Source: Acestrorhynchus altus
Lineage: Eukaryota > Chordata > Actinopteri > Characiformes > Acestrorhynchidae
DNA length: 64,000 nt
Direction of reading: 5' to 3'
NCBI GenBank assembly: GCA_034509495.1
Contig: CM067506.1
Location: 18,928,353 to 18,992,352 of the forward strand
Numbering within the stretch: position 1 is the first letter of the stretch; the number at the start of each line of letters is the position of its first letter. The notes beneath the pieces were generated by a model. That model had not been told where the DNA came from and made no database searches. It worked only from the letters and a program-made list of their open reading frames with translations. The position numbers were made by a program, and so were the translations under genes. Of the stretch, positions 23,729 to 35,400 are shown piece after piece.

Positions 23729-24379
23729 ACAGTCAAGACAGAGAACACTCAGTGTCAGTGTGTCAGTGTGAGGTCCAGACTGGGGAAATGTTTGGGTCCA
23801 GATAAGCTTGTGCTTGACAAGAGACTCCAGATGCTTTTATATTACGAACTGTCATGTTGCTGGAGGACAGATAAAACCCGGTGATGGGACTCAGCATTCT
23901 CTGCAACCACACACCAACACACACCCTCACACAAGAGATAAAGGGACTGGGTGGAGGTTTAGTTTGTTTTTTAAACATGTGCTGCAGTCTGGCCTATCAG
24001 ATCGACACACTGCGCCAGGTCTTCCTGTTTGCATTGGATGATTTTTTTAAGGTGTAAAGGCAACTCCTTTTCAGTGACATAGTCAACATTAGTCACAAAT
24101 GCTCATGAGAACTAGGTCAGGCAAACCACAGATAAGCAGTGATGGATTAGCAATTTGACCAAATATTTTTTTAGCCATTGCACAAAAGATTCTGCATAGC
24201 TGAGTTACTGAAATAATGAAGTAACTGTAATCAGAATCTGTTCACAGTGTTGGTGGTCAGACATAAAAAGTGTTAAGTGCCTCCAAAAGGTCCCTTGATG
24301 AACAGAAAGGTTATAAATACATTACCGAAATGCCAGATCCATTGAAAATCAGACTGAAATCAGACTTTTTGCATTTAGA

Positions 24380-24598
24380 ACTCTAAGAGGCGCAAGTGTT
24401 AGCCCTATCATTAGACAATGAGCTGTTCGATTTTCAGTAATGCCACAGCCATCCATGGCCAGGAGTCCCAGAGAGCAGAGTTGGCGTCCCTCTCTGTGAG
24501 TGTTTAGGATATCCCTTCCTCTCCCCATCACTAGAATCCTAGATTCTAGTCTGTTCAGGTGTGTGTTGTATAGCTGAGGTAGAACTGGCATTCAGCAC
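24380..24598 (+). repeat. tRNA-derived SINE of a second family (+)
   Basis: An A-box-like GGCGCAAGTGTTAGCCC and a B-box-like TGTTCGATTTTC head the unit. They are followed by CACAGCCATCCATGGCCAGG and AGTCCCAGAGAGCAGAGTTG, the body of a dispersed ostariophysan SINE different from the 6.35 kb family. Long open frames across it are artefacts. Confidence 0.65.
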
Positions 24599-24989
24599 TC
24601 ATTGCTAAGCGCATTCAGCTGTCCAGTGAGGTTGCATTAATGGCATGATTTCCATCTCAATCACTGAAATTTTGTGGAATTCATAAGAAAACTGGGCTTG
24701 ATGTATTGATGTGGTTGTTTATTTTTCAAATAAGTCTGTTGACAGCTTATTCTACTAACATAACCAGTAGTGACATTCCCACTGACAGCTTCTCAATCAA
24801 ATTTGAACATTCACTGGAGTTCCTTCCCTAGTCAGTGGAAAAATAGGAGCCTGTACCCGTAGAACCAAGAGTCAAGCCTAAGTAATGTGCATTGTGTGAC
24901 CTTTCAACTTCTTAACATAAGTATAAAGCATACTTCCATTGAGATATTACCTGCTTTAGCCCAATTCATCTGCCAAAGTGAAAACACAC

Positions 24990-25310
24990 TGTAAATAGGT
25001 GTTGTTAACGCTGTAGTTCATTATCTAAATGCAGTGACAGTGTGGACTCTCTGCTCCGATAAAAATACAAGGTAATCCACCTTGACTGTCACGGCCGCAA
25101 CCAATTCATTAGCTCTCAGAGGTGAGCAGTGGGAGCTGACTCTACTCCTGTCTGAATTGGGTTTTCAATCTCAGCACTCGAGCCGTAACACGCTCTAACA
25201 CACTCCCATCAGGGAACTGCCTCTGAGCTCAGCACTCCTGCTCCTTTCATTTGCACCTCGCCTTACCTTTAATTGTGCCAAGCATGGTAGGAGCACCTAC
25301 GACTGGAGGA
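24990..25310. other. Putative conserved non-coding element
   Basis: Complex sequence such as ACCAATTCATTAGCTCTC and TACCTTTAATTGTGCCAAGC has no repeat or coding signature. It resembles enhancer-type DNA by composition only. Confidence 0.3.
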
Positions 25311-25619
25311 GCGGTGGAAGGAGTATCCACTTATGACCTTTGCATGGGTTTATATACTGTTTATATATTGAGCTTGGGTATTTTGTGACATTACAAAATG
25401 AATGAACTCAAAATTGGCTGGCGTCCATCTGTTAACGGACTGGGGAACCAATGACACATTCTACATACATCCAAAAATGTGTTATCCATGTTCTCCTTTA
25501 CCAGCTGGTTTATGCATCCATTGCATGTTCACTTTATCCAGTATTTGACTGATGTGTAACAACATTGTTTATATCTCAGTGGGAAAAAGAAGGAATGAAT
25601 GAATAATTGGATGTATCCA

Positions 25620-26340
25620 TTTGTCAGTGACTGGCGTATTACCTCTGGAAGATTGATTGCGGTGGGTTTGGATGTTCCACGGGCCAGTGAGAACATAGTT
25701 CAGTGGCTGCTTAGTGATGCATTTCTTCAGCAAATGTCACGGGCCTGTAGTCTTACTGTCACACCATTAGGGTAACATCATTATGCACGCAGCCTGTCTC
25801 ATCCTGAAAAGAACAGAATAATTCCTGTCGAAAATTGAAGCAAATTGTTTAGGAACATTTTTTTACAGCGGCAGCAGCAGCAGACCAATCATTTTGCCAC
25901 GCTTCAGGTATGCCAGATAAATGAATAGCCTTTTGAGCACTTGCAAGAGCTGGCCTGGTGAATAATTCATGAGACGGTGTGCATTTGAATGCACTTGGCA
26001 GAAAGAGAGATCAGCTGCCGGGCAGTGGCCACACCTGCCCCAAAGTGATGCGGGGCGCTGGACGTAGGAAGTGGCCATGTTGCCCTTCGCTGTGTCAGTG
26101 ACCACGCCTACCACTAGACACCAAATATACCAGTGAAGAGTGCACAGCCACTGTGCCCTAAGCATCCATCTCGGACTGTCCCACTCCACTGCTTTTCTGA
26201 CACTGCTGTGATGTATTCTAAGCTTCAGGCCAAGCAAGACACGCTGATGAAGTGACAGCTGCACATGAAGTGATAGGCCAAGTTTGACTTCTTTGATGGG
26301 CACAGTCACGCTTGTCCTGGAGAGAGCGACTCCTGCTTAA
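25620..26340. other. Putative conserved non-coding block
   Basis: Repeat-free complex sequence with GGTGAATAATTCATGAGACG (about 25,958), TGCATTTGAATGCACTTGG and a short CAG run. The 148-codon reverse-strand frame has no recognisable protein features. Regulatory function is an inference. Confidence 0.35.
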
Positions 26341-26957
26341 GGTCAATGTTCAACAGAAGTGAGGTGACTGCTTGTAATGTTTCATTACTCTCCATTCTGA
26401 GGTCAATGTTGAAAAGCTGTTGGACTTCACCACTGGATTTGCAATAGTTCACCCCCTTGCCATGAACATCAGTCAACAAAGACATGTGTGGTGTATGAAG
26501 TGTACTACTTCAGTTTAGTACCGCAGCCCTGGAGCCACAAAGTATGGACAAAAATATGAATTCGTTGTTTCTTCTGAATTTAGAAAGAACTTATCAGGTT
26601 TTTGTTGGAGAATCTAGTCTCTAGTGTCCAGGGCAAACGTTCTACTAGCTGTTTGAGCACTGCTGTGAGGATTTGATTGCATTTAGCATCAAAAGAGTTA
26701 GTGGATTATCACCACCCCATCTCATACACAGTTCCTCAGTTCATCCCAACATCCCAGTGAATAGAGCACCACCATCCTGCGTGTTTGTTTTTAATTCTGT
26801 TTACTGGTATGTCATTTTGTTTATAGTTATTGACTTTGCTTATTGTGATCAAGCCTCAGTGTTTTATAATCTGCCCCGCGCTGACAGAAAACTCTGTCGC
26901 CATGCAGGTAGCATATTATGAGGCCGTTTGTAAGGCAGTGACGGCTCGGCCAGTTCA

Positions 26958-27190
26958 AAATTAAATCAAAATTTATTTGTATAGCACCCTTCACAACTGA
27001 TGTTGTCACAGAGTAGCTTTACAGCAATCAAAAATTAAAAGAAAGAAATAGACCCCCTAGTGAGCAAGCCAACAGCCGACAGTGTCAAGACAACTCCCTC
27101 AGAGCTGGAGGAAGAAACCTTGGGAGAAACCAGGCTCACAAGGGAGGACCCCTTCTCCTCTGGTCAAACTACTTATACATATTTATTTAG
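26958..27190 (+). repeat. Dispersed fish repeat nested in the gypsy remnant
   Basis: AATTTATTTGTATAGCACCC, then TGTTGTCACAGAGTAGCTTT, AGCTGGAGGAAGAAACCTTG and CACAAGGGAGGACCC follow the order of a very common ostariophysan dispersed repeat. It lies between the LTR-like end and gag, so it probably inserted after the retroelement. Confidence 0.75.
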
Positions 27191-27499
27191 GGGACACTGA
27201 AACCCCACACGTCTGTTCTAATATAGTTGTTGGAACAGTTGGGTTTCCTGGTCAGTAGAGCATTTAAAGGCTCAGCAGGACCTGCAACAGGCATAATGAA
27301 TGCAAATACTGTCTGGTCTCCAATATCTTACTACTCATATACATCCTAGTAGTTCAGCCAGTCCCACCATATAACCATCAATACAAGTCAATCCAGTCTT
27401 GCTTGTAAAACGGAGTCTTATAATGGAGACCCAGATAACTGCAGTAAGTTTATTCTACCCTGTTCAGTACACTTTGCAAATTCTCCCACATGTTCTGGT

Positions 27500-27965
27500 C
27501 AGGCTAAGATCACAGTCATTGTAAAACCCTGGAATGGGATACTACAGTATGGGCCACTGTGTAGTCAAAAACCTTCAGTGAGTTTATGTATGACTTTAAA
27601 TCTTTGTCAGTCACAGAGATTCACACACTCGCTGGCCAATCCAAAGGTGACCTGTTTCTAGCTTTGAAACAGGGCAATCACTCAGTGGCTATGTTTGCCC
27701 TGGATGTTCATACCATAGCTACTGGCAATGGGTGGATTGAACTGGTGCTCATAAATGCATTCTGACATGGTTCACAGTGAACTGGCTTGTCTCTTTTCCA
27801 TTTCCATCCATTTGGTTTTAGCACAAATGCTCCAAGGAAAGTACCAAACCCTTGGAGCCCATCACTGTCAGGCCATCCAATCTGCAAATTGGTTCCATCC
27901 AAAGTCAGAGTCTTCCTCCTGAGCCATTGCAAGTGGACACCTACTGTCTGTTATGCGAAGACAGA
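27500..27965 (+). pseudogene. Degenerate gypsy gag
   Basis: One frame gives LEWDTTVWATV, then TFSEFMYDFKSL and LALKQGNHSVAMFALDVHTI. These match the layout of gypsy capsid (trunk-binding WxxAVW, then LxxLxQGxxSVAxxAxxF). Stops interrupt it. No clear zinc knuckle survives, though a C-rich end occurs near 27,940. Confidence 0.6.
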
Positions 27966-27984
27966 TAACTAAATACATCATCAC

Positions 27985-29465
27985 ATTTATTGATTTTGAT
28001 CTATTTGCCATCCCTCGATACCCATATCAGTCATGTACGTTCTGTACTCTGTACGCGTCTACTTGAAAACAATATCTTCTTTAAAGGAGACAAATGTGAG
28101 TTTCCTCTCCAGTCTGTGTCCTTCCTAGGTTATGTGGTGGCCATGAATGTTGTCACTATGAGCGATCAGAAAGTGGATGCTGTTACTAGCTGGCCAGTAC
28201 CCACATCAGCTAGAGAACTATGACGGTTTTTGCCATTTGCAAACTTTTACAGTGCTTCATTTGAGACTTCAGCAGCTCCCCTCACTGCCCTCCTAGAGTA
28301 AGCCCCCAAGAAAATAACCTAGTCTGACCAAGCTGTGAAAGCTTTTGCCAGGCTAAAGAATGTGTTCACTACAGTCCCCATCCTTAAGCATCCAGACCCC
28401 GCAGCTCCTTTTGAGGTCAATGTTGATGCCTGTGGTACTCCATCCGAACTTCATCCTGTTGCATTTTATTCCCATAAACTAAGCCCTGCAGAATGTAACT
28501 ACTGTGGTTAAACAGTACTATTAGTGGTTAAACTGGTGTTAAAGGAGTGGCATCATTGGCTTGAGGGAGTTACACATCCATTTTTGGTTTTGACTGATCA
28601 TAAAAATCTGGAACATCTTTGTAGAGCTAAAAGGCTTAACTCCAGACAGGCTAGATGGTCTCTGCTCTTCCCCTGATTCCATTTCTCAATCACTTACTAT
28701 CCTGGAAGTAGGAATACTAAAGCTGATGCTCTCTCTATGTGGCATCACGTGGCTGTCAGTGATGAGGTAGATTCAGAGGTAGATTCCTACCTTCTACAGT
28801 CACTGTTTCTCCCATAAGATGGGAGTTTGACGAATCCATTGAGCTTGAATTGAGGGAAGACTGGGCTCCAGATATACTTCCTGAAGGCAAGTGATATGTT
28901 CCTACACAATTCTGAAGTCAAATACTCACATGGGCTCATTCATCCTCAGATCACTAACCCAGGTGAGACTGGCACAGAACAGTTCGTACACAGCAATGGT
29001 GAGAAATATTAAGGATATACAGTATTATGTCTCATCATGTGCCGTCTGTGCTCAGTGTAAAACCCCAAAAATGCTACTTGTTCATGCCACTGCCCATATC
29101 TCTTTTTCCTTGCTCCCACATTGCTCTGGACTTTGTAACAGACCTTTCCAATTTAGAGGGGTACGCCACAGTGCTCATTTTTAATGGATTTTCTAGATTT
29201 GTCAAGTTCATCTCATTTACATCTCTACTCACAGCCATGGATACAGAAGTGTATCTATGAACTTGTATTCAGGCATTTTGTGGATACAGAGGATGTATTG
29301 TCAGATTCACAATCCGAGTATGGAAAGTGTTTTTTGATCACTTGGCAGTTAATTTTAATCTCACATCAGGGTACCATCCACAAACTAATGGATGATGTTA
29401 GCGTGCCAACCAGATATATCATAAATACCCTACTGACTGGTCAAATGAACCAAAATTGACCCACT
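27985..29465 (+). pseudogene. Degenerate gypsy pol: RT C-terminus, RNase H, integrase
   Basis: Reverse transcriptase C-terminus: DTHISHVRSVL, GDKCEFPLQSVSFLGYVV. Junction: KHPDPAAPFEVNVDACG, with the first RNase H Asp at about 28,424. Then LTDHKNLEHL (28,597) with a second RNase H acidic residue, and NTKADALS. Integrase: SSCAVCAQCK from the zinc-binding end, ALDFVTDLSN with the first catalytic Asp (about 29,130), FSRFVKF, and SGYHPQTN after a decayed second Asp region. Frames change repeatedly, so it is inactive. Confidence 0.88.
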
Positions 29466-29564
29466 TAATAAAGCCTCAATGTGTTATAATCTGTGCGTGC
29501 CTGATAAACTGTCCCGTTCTTTCACGCCTGTGCATCACCTTATAGATCCAGCAGGCTTTCACCA

Positions 29565-30500
29565 GCTCTTCTGTTTCTCCAGTTTTTGTGACTTCATGTC
29601 AGGCTCAGCTACAGCTCAGCTCTCTCTCCTGCTGGACCTGCCAGATCTGGCCAAAGTCAGGCCCGGTTTCCACTCAACCCACTGCATTGAGCCTTTATGA
29701 CTCAGTGCCTGTCAAAGGCTGAATGTTTTATGTATAGTAGGCTTTTCATGAAACATTTCATCCTGCATAGATGAGTCTGTACATCCTACTGACAGTATGT
29801 ATAAACACAACATTCTACAGTCGATCTATGAGAATTTGGCCTTAAAGTCCAATTAAACCCTATTTTTCAGTGAGCATGTTAGACAGGGGATGAGCTTGTT
29901 GAAGTTGTGATGTAAGACTATTTTGTGCTATGGATTTCTTTCTGTGAATGTTTAGTCACAACAAAGGCAAATGTTTAAAAAATCATTAAATAAATGAACT
30001 ATTTATAAACCATATATTAATGAACCAAGGCAATGTACCCAAATTCAGATTCAAAGCATGTCAAAAAAATGTCTCAGCAGTGTAATCTGCTAGAACTATG
30101 ATCCAATTGAAGGGAAAATGATACAAATTGAGATTTTTGCATGACAGCAACAATGTAGTCTGTATTTCTATATAAACATATACACAGATATATGAGGTTT
30201 ACAGATCTACACAATTAAAGTAGCCAATATATCCCTTATAATACATAAAAAGCTACACACAGACACATTATTTATTATTTTGTGTTGTTGCAAATAAGTG
30301 TTATAAGTAAGATTTTGTCACTTTAACACTTGGTAGATAATGATTAAAATGCACAAATAATATATAAAATAATTATAAATAGATAACTGATATATTAATC
30401 ATTATTTTATTACTCCCTGTATTTTAATATATTTATTTATTTGTTTGTTTATCTTTTTTATATGACATGAAAAACCTTTTGACAGTACTGTGAATATAAC
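29565..30500. other. AT-rich non-coding
   Basis: No supported gene. TTGAGATTTTTGCATGACAG (about 30,129) weakly recalls the interior of the 10 kb MITE. The rest is AT-rich. Confidence 0.4.
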
Positions 30501-30506
30501 AAAATA

Positions 30507-30838
30507 CAACCCCAATTACAGTGAAGTTGGGATGTTGTGTAAAACAGAATAAAAACAGAATATGATGATATGAAATCCTTTTCAACTATATTCAGCTGAA
30601 TACACTACAAAGACAACATATGTAATGTTCAAATTTGTCATAAACTTTATTGTTTTTGCAAATTTCACTCATTTTGAATTTGATGCCTGCAACACGTTTC
30701 AAAAAAGTTGGGATGGGGGCATGTTTACCTTTTAACAGCACTCAATAAGCGTTTGGAAACTGAGGACGCTGTTTAGGTGGAATTCTTTCCCATTCTTGCT
30801 TGCTGCAAAGCTTCAGTTGCTCAACAGTGCAGAGACTC

Positions 30839-30869
<31 letters not shown>

Positions 30870-31080
30870 GTTAGAATTATTGGAGCCTTCACAGATGTGC
30901 AAGTTCCCATGCCATGGGCACTAACACACTCACATACCATCAGAGATGCTGGCTTTTTTGTAATTTTGTAACTTTGTAATGATAACAATTCAGACTGTCC
31001 TTTTTCTCTGTGGCCTTAGGGTCACAAAATGATTTCCAAAAACTAGTTTGAGTCACAGTGTCCCGACATTTTCCTGATAG
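30507..31080 (-). mobile_element. Tc1/mariner remnant (-), 3' part with central deletion
   Basis: The end CAACCCCAATTACAGTGAAG follows a TA at 30505-30506. It runs through AACTTTATTGTTTTTGCAAA and CAAAAAAGTTGGGATGGGGG, the known end region of a fish Tc1 family. On the minus strand the transposase C-terminus lies at about 30,740-30,838. A (TTA)n array marks a deletion, and an internal transposase part follows (GGAGCCTTCACAGATGTGCA; CCATGCCATGGGCACTAAC). The other terminal repeat is missing. Confidence 0.85.
30840..30868 (+). repeat. (TTA)n microsatellite inside Tc1 remnant
   Basis: About nine TTA units sit exactly where the transposon sequence jumps. Confidence 0.95.
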
Positions 31081-31084
31081 TTTG

Positions 31085-31830
31085 TATAGCTAAATAAATG
31101 CCCTTGTGATATATAGCACAAATCTGCAATTGATAACTATAATCATTGTATCATAGAAAGACAGCGACCACAAATGTTTTCCTAGATAAACTTGTTGAAT
31201 TTGAATTTGAGTTGAATTTCAAGTTGTACATTGGCTGTGAGGGTGCTGACCGGCTTTGTTGTATTGTTTTGATTCCCCATAAGCTTCTTTTGAAGGCTTG
31301 TCAAATTGTGTTGTTACCTGTCTAATCAAAAAGGACTAATCAAACAAGGCCTAAATGGAGACTTGAGTGCTCCACTAATTGCTCTCTGTGACAGTGCTTT
31401 AGAGTCATCATTTGCACAACTTAATGAATAGGTTAATAAAATAGAATAGTTTAATTATGTTTTACTTCCCAGATTGTTAATGGTGCCAGAGTAGCTCAAT
31501 TGAATAATGCCGTTTCTGTTATTAATTATCAGTAAGTGAACTTGTTTAAATGATATTTTACAGCCTCTTGATAAAATTACAGCTAGAGGCAGTATGGTGA
31601 TAGACAGACAAAGGCCACGGACGAATTATCATAAACTATTAGCTTGTTTCCAAAGGGTTTTATGTTAATCTTTTAGTGCTTAAGTACCCCCCCAATTAAC
31701 ATATCACGAGAAGCTGCCTTCCAGCAAGGCTTGCAAATTGAAGTGCTCAGATAAAAAAAAAAAGCCATTCAGATGAAAACCAAAGGAACGGCAGGCTATC
31801 TCGCTGAAGTGTACAGGAATTTTTTACGTG
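31085..31830. other. Non-coding, nothing recognised
   Basis: AT-rich with some complex parts near 31,430-31,760 (for example CCGTTTCTGTTATTAATTATC). No gene or repeat family. Confidence 0.4.
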
Positions 31831-31834
31831 CACT

Positions 31835-31890
<56 letters not shown>
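31835..31890 (+). repeat. (GT)n microsatellite
   Basis: About 27 perfect GT units. Confidence 0.97.
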
Positions 31891-31891
<1 letters not shown>

Positions 31892-32300
31892 TCAAGGAGC
31901 TACAACGATTTCATTATCTCTCATGGGCTGTGACACGAGATGTCTCTTTCAGGGCCCTTTGCTTTTGTCTGGTGCTGAAGCGGGCTGCTAACAGGCGGAT
32001 GAATGGCTCTCATCGTCGGCACCATCTGATGAAGGAACACGTTTACATATCAGCCCCACTGGCTTGATATGCAAATGTGGCACGTCAAAGAGGGCCACAG
32101 GGAGATATGGCTCTTTGTTAGGGCTTCAGAGACCTGTGTTTCTTTTATGCTAAACATAATACTATCCACAGTGAGAGTGCTGGTGCCCATCTTGTAAATC
32201 AGCTGGCATCTCTGCTGGGTTAAACGAGCAATTCACTGTACTCCTGGAAAGGACATGCATGATTAGTTGACTAATTGACAGCTTGATTTTTTTCTCCACT
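31891..32300. other. Putative conserved non-coding element
   Basis: Complex sequence between two microsatellites with TGATGAAGGAACACG, GGCTTGATATGCAAATGTGG (octamer-like ATGCAAAT) and ATGATTAGTTGACTAATTG. No coding signature. Confidence 0.3.
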
Positions 32301-32313
32301 TAGTAAATATAGT

Positions 32314-32329
32314 GATGTGTATAAGAGAC

Positions 32330-32331
<2 letters not shown>
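32314..32331 (+). other. 18-base match to Tn5 mosaic end (probable adapter residue)
   Basis: GATGTGTATAAGAGACAG equals bases 2-19 of the 19-base hyperactive Tn5 mosaic end used in Nextera libraries. It lies directly before a long TA array, a site where short-read assembly or gap filling often fails. A chance 18-base match in 64 kb is very unlikely. I infer retained adapter or a mis-joined read end rather than biology. Confidence 0.75.

Positions 32332-32390
<59 letters not shown>
32332..32390 (+). repeat. (TA)n microsatellite
   Basis: About 29 perfect TA units, directly after the mosaic-end match. Confidence 0.95.
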
Positions 32391-32391
<1 letters not shown>

Positions 32392-32564
32392 TTAAAAAAT
32401 TCCACTGTCCCCAAATGTAATTCTCCATTTTTATTGTCTGAATGTCATACAGTGTCTGGGATTATTTACTTAAAGTGAGTGGTCTTAGATTGAGTGCAGG
32501 ATGTGATAGAACTATAGTACTACACAATACAGTTATATGTCATAGACACAATAGAAAAAAGCTA

Positions 32565-32965
32565 GAACTGGGAGGAACAATTGCCACTGTGTTCTCTGGA
32601 ATGATGATGTTCCATCCAATACTTTTGGGATGAGTTGGGGTGGTGATCCAAACTAGTAGAAACATACCCACTGTGCTTCCATACGGGGGAATTTGTCTCC
32701 TGTATTTAACCCAGCCATGCAGTAAAACACATGCATACACACTAGGGGGGCAGTGAGCATATGTGCCTGGCATGCCGTGGCACCCAGGGACCAGCTGGGG
32801 AGTTAAGTATCATGCTCAAGGGCACTTCAGTCATGTCCTGCCAGTTCAGGGAATCAAACTGGCAACCTTCAAATCACAAGGCTGGTTCCTTCAGCTACAG
32901 CAAAAATATTATACTATTCTTTATACCTTTGATTTCAGAAACAATGAATGAGCAGGTTTTGTCAA
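32565..32965. mobile_element. Tc1/mariner deletion derivative, copy 2, split by a SINE
   Basis: GTGTTCTCTGGAATGATGAT and CCAATACTTTTGGGATGAGT, with TGGGGTGGTGATC, match the 8.3 kb copy. After the SINE the match resumes at TTTGATTTCAGAAACAATGA and ATGAGCAGGT. The terminal repeats are too decayed to define. Confidence 0.65.
32672..32902 (-). repeat. tRNA-derived SINE, copy 4 (-), nested
   Basis: On the plus strand GTATTTAACCCAGCCATGCA, GGGCAGTGAGCATATGTGCC, CATGCTCAAGGGCACTTCAG and CACAAGGCTGGTTCCTTCAG follow the reverse order of the 6.35 kb family. It interrupts the Tc1 derivative, so it inserted later. Confidence 0.8.
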
Positions 32966-32999
32966 TAATAATGCAAAGTAATGCAGGAAAACAATGACT

Positions 33000-35400
33000 A
33001 CCAAGATAGAGACCTAATGTATCCTCTGTTGAATCCAGAACAGACACTCTGTTTAGCCTCTTATACCATTACAGAGTTTTGAAGGACTCCCCTGGGTTAA
33101 AACTTGACACACCCTCTTTGAATTACACTGAAGAGCTAAGTACAAGACCTCAGACACCACAGAGAGTTCACAAACATCCAGACATTTCAGAACAAGAGAT
33201 TCACTTCCCTTCACCCAAAACTCCTCCTTTACCCTCCTGTCTCGCTCTTTCGCTGACTCCACTCTTATGTCCACAAAGCCATTGTGTTGGTGTCCAGATA
33301 GGGGAATAAAACACTTGTCTGTGTTCTTTCCCCATGTAAATACTGTAGGAAAAAAAAGTCTGGCCAGACCTTTAAGCATGATGAACACTTTCGCCTTCAA
33401 ACTAAATTCCATTGTGTCAGGCCCTATAACTTATTGCACATGATTACAAAGCTACCGATATAATAAATAACGCTGATGGACAGAATTATACCCAGCGCTT
33501 CCTGCACTCCCCAATGACGCACACTAGCTTAGTGCTCCTTGACAGCAGCATGTGATTTAGCACCAGCGAGGAGGCCAGGAGGGAAACAGAAAACATTCAG
33601 GAGAAGGCAAAAGGCCTGAGACTGGCCCTCCGCCTAGTTTATAAAACCCTCTCTTATTCACCACTAACGTGCCACCATTTAAAAGCAGAAGGGAGCATTT
33701 CGGATGATAAAACCACTTGTTATTTATTCTCCAAGATGAAAGTTTATCATTGCAGTCATCGAAGGGATTTGTTTGACACAATAGTCAGTGAAAGAGTAGA
33801 GGATGAAAAAAAGAGGGGCTGGCTAACGATGACCAGAGCCGTGTCTTGCACATCGAAACAGATGCGTCTGCTCTTGACATGTCACAGGCAGAGACAAACA
33901 GAGCAAAGCAAAGAGAGCTCAGTGCTGGCACAGTCCTGGCTAATCTATCTCACTGAGAGACAGATTAAAGGCAAAGTCCAGTAAAACAAAGTTCTGCTGC
34001 CTTAATCAGGGGACAGACTGCCAGTGTTATAAATAATAAATGAGACCTGGCTATTGAGAAGCCTGGGTATTATTAGAGAACACAGCCTTTTAAAGCATGG
34101 CATGTAGGCCAGCCCAAGCTACATTTACACCAATAAGAGAGGTAACTCCCACAAGGACAGTCAGGAGTGATTGGTTCTTTTTTGGATGATTTTTGCTGCT
34201 TTGGATGAATTTGAAAGCTGATGTTCTGCAATATTAACCATAAAGGCACAAAAGCAGCCCTGAATATAGCTCCCAGAGTATGGTGGAAGGGTGAAGAGGC
34301 ACAGAATCCAAGGTCTCTGAAGTCTAGTGTGAAGTTTCTGCAGCCTGTGATAGTTTAGAGGCCCATGTCATCTGCTGGTGTTTTTATCACACCCAGAGTC
34401 AATGCAGGAGATTTTAGAGCACTACTGACAAACCTGGAGATGCTGACTTCCTTTCCCTGCAGGATGTTATAATGTGATCAAAAGTCAAACAAAAATGTCT
34501 TGAAATATTTCTCTTGATGTGTAATGAATATATGAATATATGACAGTTTACCTGTTTGAATGAAACTGTTACCTTTTTCACAACAGTCTAATTCCCTGAG
34601 ATGAGCTAGTAAGTGACTTGTGTAAGTTGACTGTTCAGACTTTGGACTGTACATATGACTGTAAATATGAAGATTTTATTGTGACAGCATGTTTTCCATA
34701 TGTGGACAAAATGAAACGAAGAGCGAAAGTCATTGAAACTTTGGGTTTTGGAACTTCAGCAGTGTTAACAGTCAACATATAAAAAAGAACGTTTGATTTA
34801 TTATTTATTTATTTCGTTCTGTGATATTGGCCCTTTTAGAATTGTAGCTTGTTTCCAAGAGAGAGACCAGCAAGAACGCTAGTGTGAGAAATGGAGAGGG
34901 GAAAGAGAGAGGACAGGAGACTGAAATTAAAGGCTAACTGCTACCCTCCAGTGTCCAGGAATGTGGTTAACTTTCCAGCAATACAGGTGCTTGCTCTTAA
35001 CCCTCATTTTTACTGCTGTCATAGTAGACTGAAAATCCTCTGTTCCACTCTATACTTTAAGTCAAACTCAATAGTGTCTGCACTGCTGTTTATATGAATA
35101 AATGCTCATAATCTTTTCGACATGTTATGTACCTCTCAGATGACCTTACACAAATCATTTTATTTCTGGAGGCTGAAAGGTGCCATGCAAAAATAGACTT
35201 TTCTGTTTCCTCTCTTTTCTTCTTTCTAAGTTCCTCCTTAGCTGGGCTCAGAGAACAGAAATGGGGTTTAAATGTCCCCTTGTCATTAGTTCAGCATGGG
35301 GTCACAGCTGGGCCTCTCCCAGTGTAATTGTGCTGCCTGATTTATCTCGAAAGAAGCCAAAATACATATAAATCTCCTGGCACATCTTTGTTGTAGGATT
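33000..35400. other. Complex non-coding, no gene recognised
   Basis: Several open frames of 70-120 codons occur on both strands, but they overlap, lack recognisable domains and lack consistent splice sites. 33,480-34,150 (AAATAATAAATGAGACCTGG near 34,031) looks like conserved-type non-coding DNA. Confidence 0.4.

Larger units (their letters stand above)
26673..29560 (+). mobile_element. Ty3/gypsy LTR retrotransposon remnant, internally deleted
   Basis: From left to right: an LTR-like end, a nested unrelated repeat, gag fragments, then reverse transcriptase C-terminus, RNase H and integrase fragments, and a second LTR-like piece. The LTR evidence is AAGCCTCAGTGTTTTATAAT near 26,850 against AAGCCTCAATGTGTTATAAT near 29,472, both followed by similar CTGA..AAACT..GTC sequence. 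Protease and the N-terminal half of reverse transcriptase, including the catalytic YXDD region, are absent. Many stops and shifts are present. The left boundary is uncertain. Confidence 0.75.

Noticed and set aside
25863..26309. 148-codon reverse-strand frame
   Set aside because: No recognisable protein features. The DNA looks like non-coding conserved sequence, and no splice sites fit.
26673..29560. Possibility of an endogenous retrovirus with an envelope gene
   Set aside because: Only gag/pol motifs of a Ty3/gypsy LTR retrotransposon are seen, and no envelope-like frame follows the integrase region.
33053..33412. 119-codon reverse and 76-codon forward frames overlapping each other
   Set aside because: Both are open over the same DNA with no family signature, so neither can be supported as a gene.
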